Shown piece by piece: positions 59,400 to 64,000 of a DNA stretch of 64,000 bases. The stretch is from Vandiemenella viatica (Eukaryota > Arthropoda > Insecta > Orthoptera > Morabidae), in contig CM061914.1 of the NCBI GenBank assembly GCA_031002005.1, positions 196,806,685 to 196,870,684 of the forward strand, in the 5' to 3' direction. The notes below the pieces were generated by a model. That model worked only from the letters and a program-made list of their open reading frames with translations. It was not told the DNA's origin and ran no database searches. Each line of letters opens with the position of its first letter. Positions within the stretch are counted from its first letter, which is position 1. The translations under genes and the position numbers were made by a program.

Positions 59400-59660
59400 C
59401 TTTCCCCCCCCCCCCGGCAATTCTTCCACCACCACCCCGTGTGTTCCGTCTTTGTTTCATTCATGTGGCGCGTCAGGATGTGATCTCATCTCTTTCCCCC
59501 TCGTATGACTCGCCTCTCACATGTCTAAGGTTTCTTACCAAAATATCGTGCAATTTGTGTTCATTTTTGTGCATTTTTTTTTACGTGTTCATCTCGCTTT
59601 CATCTGTGGTAAGAGATGGGTTATTTTTCCCTATCCTATCTTATATATATATATTGTGAA
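59400..59660 (+). repeat. 3' terminal repeat of the Penelope-like element
   Basis: Directly after the GIY-YIG frame: a C tract, then ATGTCTAAGGTTTCTTACCA, AAATATCGTGCAATTTGTG and TTCATCTGTGGTAAGAGATGG with TTTTTCCCTATCC, ending in (TA)n. The last phrases are those of the foldback arms elsewhere in the window, which ties those arms to this element. Confidence 0.78.
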
Positions 59661-59768
59661 ACATTTAAAAATCCGCACCAAAATTTTGAAAGTTGTTTTT
59701 AGAATCCATCTAACAAAACTCATTAAACCCAAAAATAACAGAAATAAAAGGAAAAAAGTTATAATTAC

Positions 59769-59912
59769 CTTCAAGTTTTACGGCTTTTTCCATCAGGATT
59801 GTTTTTCCTTGAGACAACTGCCAGTCAAAGTCATACTTCTTAAACGTTGACTGTAAGACTGGCCATATGTCTTTCACAATACTCTCCACCGCACCATCTG
59901 ATATGGGCTCCT
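59769..59912 (-). CDS. SETDB1: SETDB1 in-window exon 2
   Basis: 144 nt, phase 1 in and phase 1 out. Acceptor ATTTCAG, donor GTAATT. It reads EPISDGAVESIVKDIWPVL and continues to a lysine-rich end (ILMEKAVKLE). It sits immediately left (downstream) of Penelope-like debris in its upstream intron. The helical, charged sequence suits the region before the Tudor domains. Confidence 0.78.
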
Positions 59913-60705
59913 CTGAAATCAGGACACACATAAGTAATATTGGATTAATTTCATAGGTGGGTCATTGCGATTACATGATAAAAACACTGCAAGAAAGTAC
60001 ATCACAAGGACAAAGTAGAATCTGACGGTAGGCATCAAATGCTTGTGGCTTGCTGATGTGCCTCTTACACTAATCGATAAACTGTTGACACTCTTTACTT
60101 TTAGACTCACACTCTTCAGTTGACAGCAGTATTTTTCCAGTTAATTCTCCATTTCAATTCAGTTTGCATGGAACAGATTGTATCAAACGAATTCATATTT
60201 CTTTGATCATCTCCCATTCCAATAATAATAATTTCGAGTAGCCTTGATGACCAAGTGAGTTTTTTTACAGGCAGCTGTTGCATAACCGTATGATTTTTTT
60301 TGACTTTCAAACAGTTTTGAGAGCGTATTATTGAACCTCCTCTTCTCTTCTAGGAACTACATTGAAATTATGTACTATCCCGAAGATGCAAGGTTCTTTC
60401 GGCAATGACTATTCTAAGCAACCGATCTATGCTTCTACACCATTAGCCTTACTCTCTTGATCTATCTCCATAGCAACCTACACTGTCCAATTCATTTTCT
60501 CTAAGACTGAATATTATTGATTTTGTCCACGCTTGAGGGAAAAATATGATTTTCTTATAAAAAATATTTCTGTTGTGTCACACAGCACAATTCAGCTTCA
60601 TACCTGCCCCCCGTCTTAAGCTGGTAGACGTATTGGGTATAGGTGACCTATAACTTAAGATTGAATCCTAAAAACAGAAGCATTTACATATGCAAAGCTA
60701 CATCT
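59913..60705. other. Intron 1 stretch, nothing recognised
   Basis: No motif-bearing frame seen. 60330-60540 has composition like old LINE sequence. Confidence 0.45.
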
Positions 60706-60830
60706 TTCAGAAGTGAAGGATGTGTTAACGACACTAGAAAAATCTCAGTCCAGACCAGGATTTGAATTTTTCGGATCTTTCAGACCTCAGTCAGGTGCCT
60801 TAACCACCAGACCACTATGTATGCTATTAA
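60706..60830 (-). repeat. tRNA-derived SINE fragment, second type
   Basis: On the minus strand: GTGGTCTGGTGGTTAAGGCA (A box) and TTCAAATCCTGG (B box) with a 34-base spacing between them. A different family from 23086 and 47820. Confidence 0.65.
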
Positions 60831-60834
60831 CTCC

Positions 60835-61185
60835 ATATCATAACAAATACATTGAAAATGTTCTACGAGGAAGGTATGCAGCACCGAAGCTCACTGCACG
60901 ACTGGCTAGCCACTGTGAACAGGTTTGGGGTAGTAGAGATGGTGATGTTAAGTTACTGTGAAGTAACATATAGTAACTTTAGGAAGAGCCTAATATATTA
61001 TTTATTGGTACATATCACAGGCAGTGGTGAAATGTCAAATTAGACATGTGTGAACATAAAAATGTACAGTGTATTAATTGAACTGGGGGGGGGGGGGGGG
61101 GAAGAAACTATTAGTAAATTTTAGAGAATTTTGTTTAAATTATTTTTAAATAAGATAGGTGATAGGTTAATTGGAAGGGTATTAT
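60835..61185. other. Intron stretch with G tract
   Basis: Nothing recognised apart from a run of 18 Gs at about 61086-61103. Confidence 0.5.
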
Positions 61186-61189
61186 TGGT

Positions 61190-61500
61190 GACTGGGACCA
61201 GGAAGATGTCTGGTATACAGGATGTTTATGTATACAAGTTCCCATCTCAGAAGTTTCAGGGAAACGGCGACTGCTCTCGATGTAAAGCAGTCGCTGAGGT
61301 TGTTAGATTTGCAGGTACTGGCATGTTCGTGTACTGTAAGATACTTGTTGTGGATGTGGACAGTTTGTCTGTGGCAATTCATTCTGACTGAGAGTTGTTG
61401 TGTAGTGAGGTCTATGATAAAAATAGTGCAGTGGAGGCAGAGTAGATGAGGTGTCGCGGAGCAAGTAACTTGTCCAATCAAGAGAAAGGTTCTGAAGTAA
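61190..61500 (-). pseudogene. Penelope-like GIY-YIG endonuclease fragment
   Basis: The minus frame 61182-61526 reads LLCLHCTIFIIDLTTQQLSV then RMNCHRQTVHI, closely parallel to 58992-59327 (CLHCTASYIGLTTQQLSYRV, NGHRQTV). The YIG glycine is replaced (IID), so the nuclease motif is damaged. The run after it ends with the F-LRWEL segment. Confidence 0.8.
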
Positions 61501-61519
61501 ATTTGGGATGATTTTTGTG

Positions 61520-61990
61520 AACTCAAAGCAATACATTATGATGTACGGTGTCAGACGCAGGGAGATCTACGAAGGCCACTTCTGTGTTCAACCCCAGCAC
61601 TGTGCCGAGTCAGGTCGAGGTCTTGTGCGGCGCAGTTTTCATTAGGTCTGAAACCCGCTTGCTGGTGAATCAGTTTCGCTTCAATTTTTGGGCACAGTCG
61701 ATTGAAAGCATCCTTTCAAATATCTCGTAGAGGTGGAATAACAGAGAAATAGTGTGAAGGTTTTTGGCGACAGAAGAGTCAGGTTTCAATACAGCAATAA
61801 CTTTTGCCTTTCTCCATGTTTTAGGTATCTGTTTACTTCAGAGGCAGGTGTTGTAAAGACACAAAAGCCACTTCATGGTAACAGTGCCAAAATGTTTTAC
61901 CTGCCCCACAGTTACACCATCAAGAACTGTTACTTTACCAGCTTAGCACCTTTCATCAGCTCATTCATTTGAAATTCTGTGGGAAGATCT
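61520..61990 (-). pseudogene. Jockey-like RT fragment
   Basis: The minus strand reads IPKTWRKAKVIAVLKPDSSV, then TISLLFHLYEIFERML, and VAFVDLPASDTVHHNVL, RT blocks 1-4 of jockey-type LINEs (W..A.V..I.KP, YRPISLL, VFLD...AFDTV.H). Block order is right; stops and frameshifts are many. Confidence 0.82.
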
Positions 61991-61994
61991 TTTG

Positions 61995-62540
61995 TTTCTA
62001 CTTGTGATTGTCTTACTATGTTGGACCTGTCTTTTCTTCCAAGTCTTTCCTCCTTTACCATTCAGTAATAGTTGACATGTTATTTGGTTGGGTGTTGCAT
62101 TAACAGGCGTATTATGAGAAACAAGACTCTCCCGGCGTGGCAACTTCTGAAAAGACTTTGCAGCGACCCATGTGAAACCAATACGCATTACGAAATCTTT
62201 GCGGGTTCTCTGCCGGATAGTATTATCGAAAGACAAGCTTTCGGTGGCTTGCTCTGTCGCCATCATCTCATGATGAGAAAGCACAATATTGTAAAAATGA
62301 TACAAGCAAAACATGCTCTGGATAAGAAAACGGTGATGTGCAGCTGCATACCATATTAACAAATGTAAATAATTTGTCGCTGAGGATGCCTCGACGAGAG
62401 GTGAACGCGTACGATGCGACAATAAATAAATTAAACAGTTGCATTAGCATTATCTTTCAACCGGTAATTAATGGAGGAGTGTCTAAGTAATGATTTACAA
62501 TCTCTCATAATATACTGTGAAGACATTTACTGGAGAGGGT
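61995..62540. other. Unassigned sequence
   Basis: A 153-codon minus-strand frame (61961-62422) is open but shows no family motif. Codon composition is not convincing. Left unassigned. Confidence 0.35.
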
Positions 62541-62544
62541 GATG

Positions 62545-63050
62545 ACAGTATGTGCCAGAGAAGTTAGGGAATTGGGTAACAAAACTTTGGTGGCAGCGTT
62601 GGTTGAATATGGTGGTGTAGCTTGGAACCCACATTTTCGTTATCAAATATAGGAGTTGGGGGGTGTGCAAAGAAGAGCAGCTAGATTTGTTTGTGCAAAT
62701 AATCACAGGACCCAGTCAGTAACCGATATGATAAAGGATCTGAATTGGGAGTCATTGGAGGAAAGGAGGAGGGTGAAGAGAGTGCTGAGAATGTACAGGT
62801 CATATGTTGGTGATGAGGCTTGGAGGGATATTAGTCATACAATTAGGAATAGTGCACAGAAGGGGAAAGGCGTCCAACGCCAAAAGCTTGTGCTCGATTT
62901 CACATGTAAGGAAGTAGGAAAATTTTCTTTTGTTGTAAGGGTGTCAGGGATTGGAACAAATTACCAAGTAATGTGATGAATAATTTACCAAAAATGCCTA
63001 AGGAATTTAAAATTAAAATTTGCAAATTGGAAAAGTAAATGGGGGAGGAA
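62545..63050 (+). pseudogene. LINE RT C-terminal fragment
   Basis: Reads LVAALVEYGGVAWNPHFRYQ, then LGGVQRRAARFVCANNHRTQ and DLNWESLEERRRVKRVLRMY. This is the C-terminal part of CR1/jockey-type RTs (EYA.VVW.P, QR.AARFV, LGW.SL..RR). The final part near 62940 reads WNKLPSNVMNNLPKMPKEF after a shift. Confidence 0.85.
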
Positions 63051-63054
63051 TTTA

Positions 63055-63636
63055 ACACCTCAGTTATAAAAAAAAATTATTTTTTTAAAAAAATTCCAAT
63101 TTAAATAATAATAATAATAACAATAATTTTCTGACTTTACAACGTACAGATCCTGACAGATTATGGTTCTATACCGACATCACATTTTTTTAAAAAATTT
63201 GTGAATCCTTAATTCAAGAGTACCACACGTCTTAATTTTAGCTTTAGGTTCATGGCGCTCATTCAATTTGAACTCTAATATGTAAACAAAATATAATGCA
63301 AAACTATCAATAGCTGAAGAGCTACAGTTGCAAGAAACACCCTGTATACTTTTCAAAACACAGCTTTTCCCCACCACTAGTACATCGATCAGTAGCTACA
63401 TTCTATACATACTATATCCTCACTTTATCGAGGAAGAAACTGAATAATAATAATAAATTATAAATAAACACTCAGCACACACAATCTGTGGCTGTTTCTA
63501 ACTGAAATACTTTTTCAATTTTTAAATGATTTAATTGCTTCCACTCAGAACCCCTAATAAAAATCTAGACTATAAAATAGATACTTAGGCAGTGTATCAA
63601 GAAGTAATCATATTTGCTTAAGACAATTATACATAC
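63055..63636. other. Intron stretch, nothing recognised
   Basis: Has (TAA)n near 63103 and 63445. No element or gene seen. Confidence 0.5.
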
Positions 63637-63745
63637 CATCATAAGGCTCCAAATTTTCTTCTTCATCCAGAACTACCATTTCATTGTTTACAGGGAATTC
63701 AGCAGCAAACAATGGTTCACGATTGACAACTCTTGTGGCCAAGTC
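63637..63745 (-). CDS. SETDB1: SETDB1 in-window exon 1
   Basis: 109 nt, entering in phase 0 and leaving with one base. The acceptor is TTACAG and the donor GTATGT. It reads from DLATRVVNREPLF to an acidic run ending LDEEENLEPYD. Acidic segments like this occur in SETDB1 N-termini but are poorly conserved, so the exon is placed by frame, splice sites and position. Upstream exons must exist because no start codon is reached. Confidence 0.72.
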
Positions 63746-64000
63746 CTGTAACAATCATTTAAACAGGTTTGCCACTACAAATTATAAGTACAGCATTCTC
63801 TAAGTAAAAACTCCCCCACAGTGGCTACACAGTCTTCATAAATCCAATTATGTCAACAATTGCTCTGTAAGCACTTTAACATTTCACACGAGTCTTAATC
63901 CGTGTCACTAAATTCAAGATTTTTAAAAAAGACAAAGCAATAGTCATTTATAAAGTTCTAACATAGAAAGAAATCTCAAAGCAACAGAAAAAAATGATAA
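63746..64000. other. Intron upstream of the first visible exon
   Basis: AT-rich, no exon found. The SETDB1 start must lie further right. Confidence 0.6.

Larger units (their letters stand above)
23..63745 (-). other. SETDB1: SETDB1/eggless gene locus (internal exons only)
   Basis: Histone H3 lysine-9 methyltransferase of the SETDB1/eggless family, a nuclear enzyme that trimethylates H3K9 and silences chromatin, including transposons. I assembled 21 exons from GT/AG borders; every junction keeps phase, giving 1011 codons without a stop. Domains in the in-window protein (residue numbers count from the first visible codon): acidic/coiled-coil part 1-181, Tudor region about 210-446, linker 447-518, MBD region 519-632, pre-SET 633-740, SET first half 740-795, charged insertion about 800-985, SET second half from about 985. 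The nine pre-SET cysteines (GCDC, DDC, KCSC, YEC, CKC, TC) are all present. Both ends are missing: the start codon lies right of 64000 and the HSCSPN and post-SET parts lie left of base 1. Family assignment is near certain from the Tudor-MBD-preSET-bifurcated SET order; the orthologue name follows from that. Confidence 0.96.

Noticed and set aside
61961..62422. 153-codon minus-strand frame as a gene
   Set aside because: No domain, no start context worth noting, and it lies among LINE and Penelope-like debris.

Overview
This is a stretch of AT-rich animal nuclear DNA, most likely from an arthropod with a large, transposon-filled genome. Exons are short, introns run 0.6-9 kb with GT/AG borders, and there are tRNA-derived SINEs, mariner, hAT, Harbinger, Helitron, LINE and Penelope-like remnants. 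Several repeat types feel like those of polyneopteran insects, but that is an impression and not a diagnosis. No bacterial genes, CRISPR arrays or rRNA genes are present.

One host gene fills the window on the minus strand: the histone H3K9 methyltransferase SETDB1 (eggless in Drosophila). I find 21 consecutive internal exons between 63745 and 23. Their phases all agree and together they give one uninterrupted frame of 3033 nt (1011 codons). In protein order they encode an acidic and coiled-coil N-terminal part, the Tudor region, a linker, the methyl-CpG-binding domain, a nine-cysteine pre-SET, the first half of SET, a charged insertion, and the start of the second half of SET. The true 5' end lies beyond base 64000. 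The last coding part (HSCSPN-type motif and post-SET) lies left of base 1.

The introns hold nearly everything else. From left to right: foldback and Helitron-like repeats (0.4-7.8 kb); a short mariner (8.9-9.9 kb); palindromic Penelope-like repeats (17.8-20.2 kb); a Helitron split by a SINE and by a nearly intact hAT with perfect 8-bp target duplications (21.6-27.9 kb); a jockey-like LINE (30.6-31.7 kb); a LINE containing a hAT-like element that itself contains a foldback MITE (32.6-36.6 kb); a Tc1 relic (39.8-40.3 kb); a second hAT (43.5-45.6 kb); a Harbinger split by a SINE (47.7-48.9 kb); LINE, mariner and foldback relics (49-58 kb); a Penelope-like element with reverse transcriptase and GIY-YIG parts (58.2-59.7 kb); and more LINE and Penelope-like debris up to 63 kb.

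The most interesting structural signal is a set of at least ten foldback or palindromic repeats. Their arms resemble the 3' end of the Penelope-like element. Several carry a CTGANGA - hairpin - GAAA pattern like a hammerhead ribozyme core. All element calls rest on reading motifs by eye; no database search was possible.
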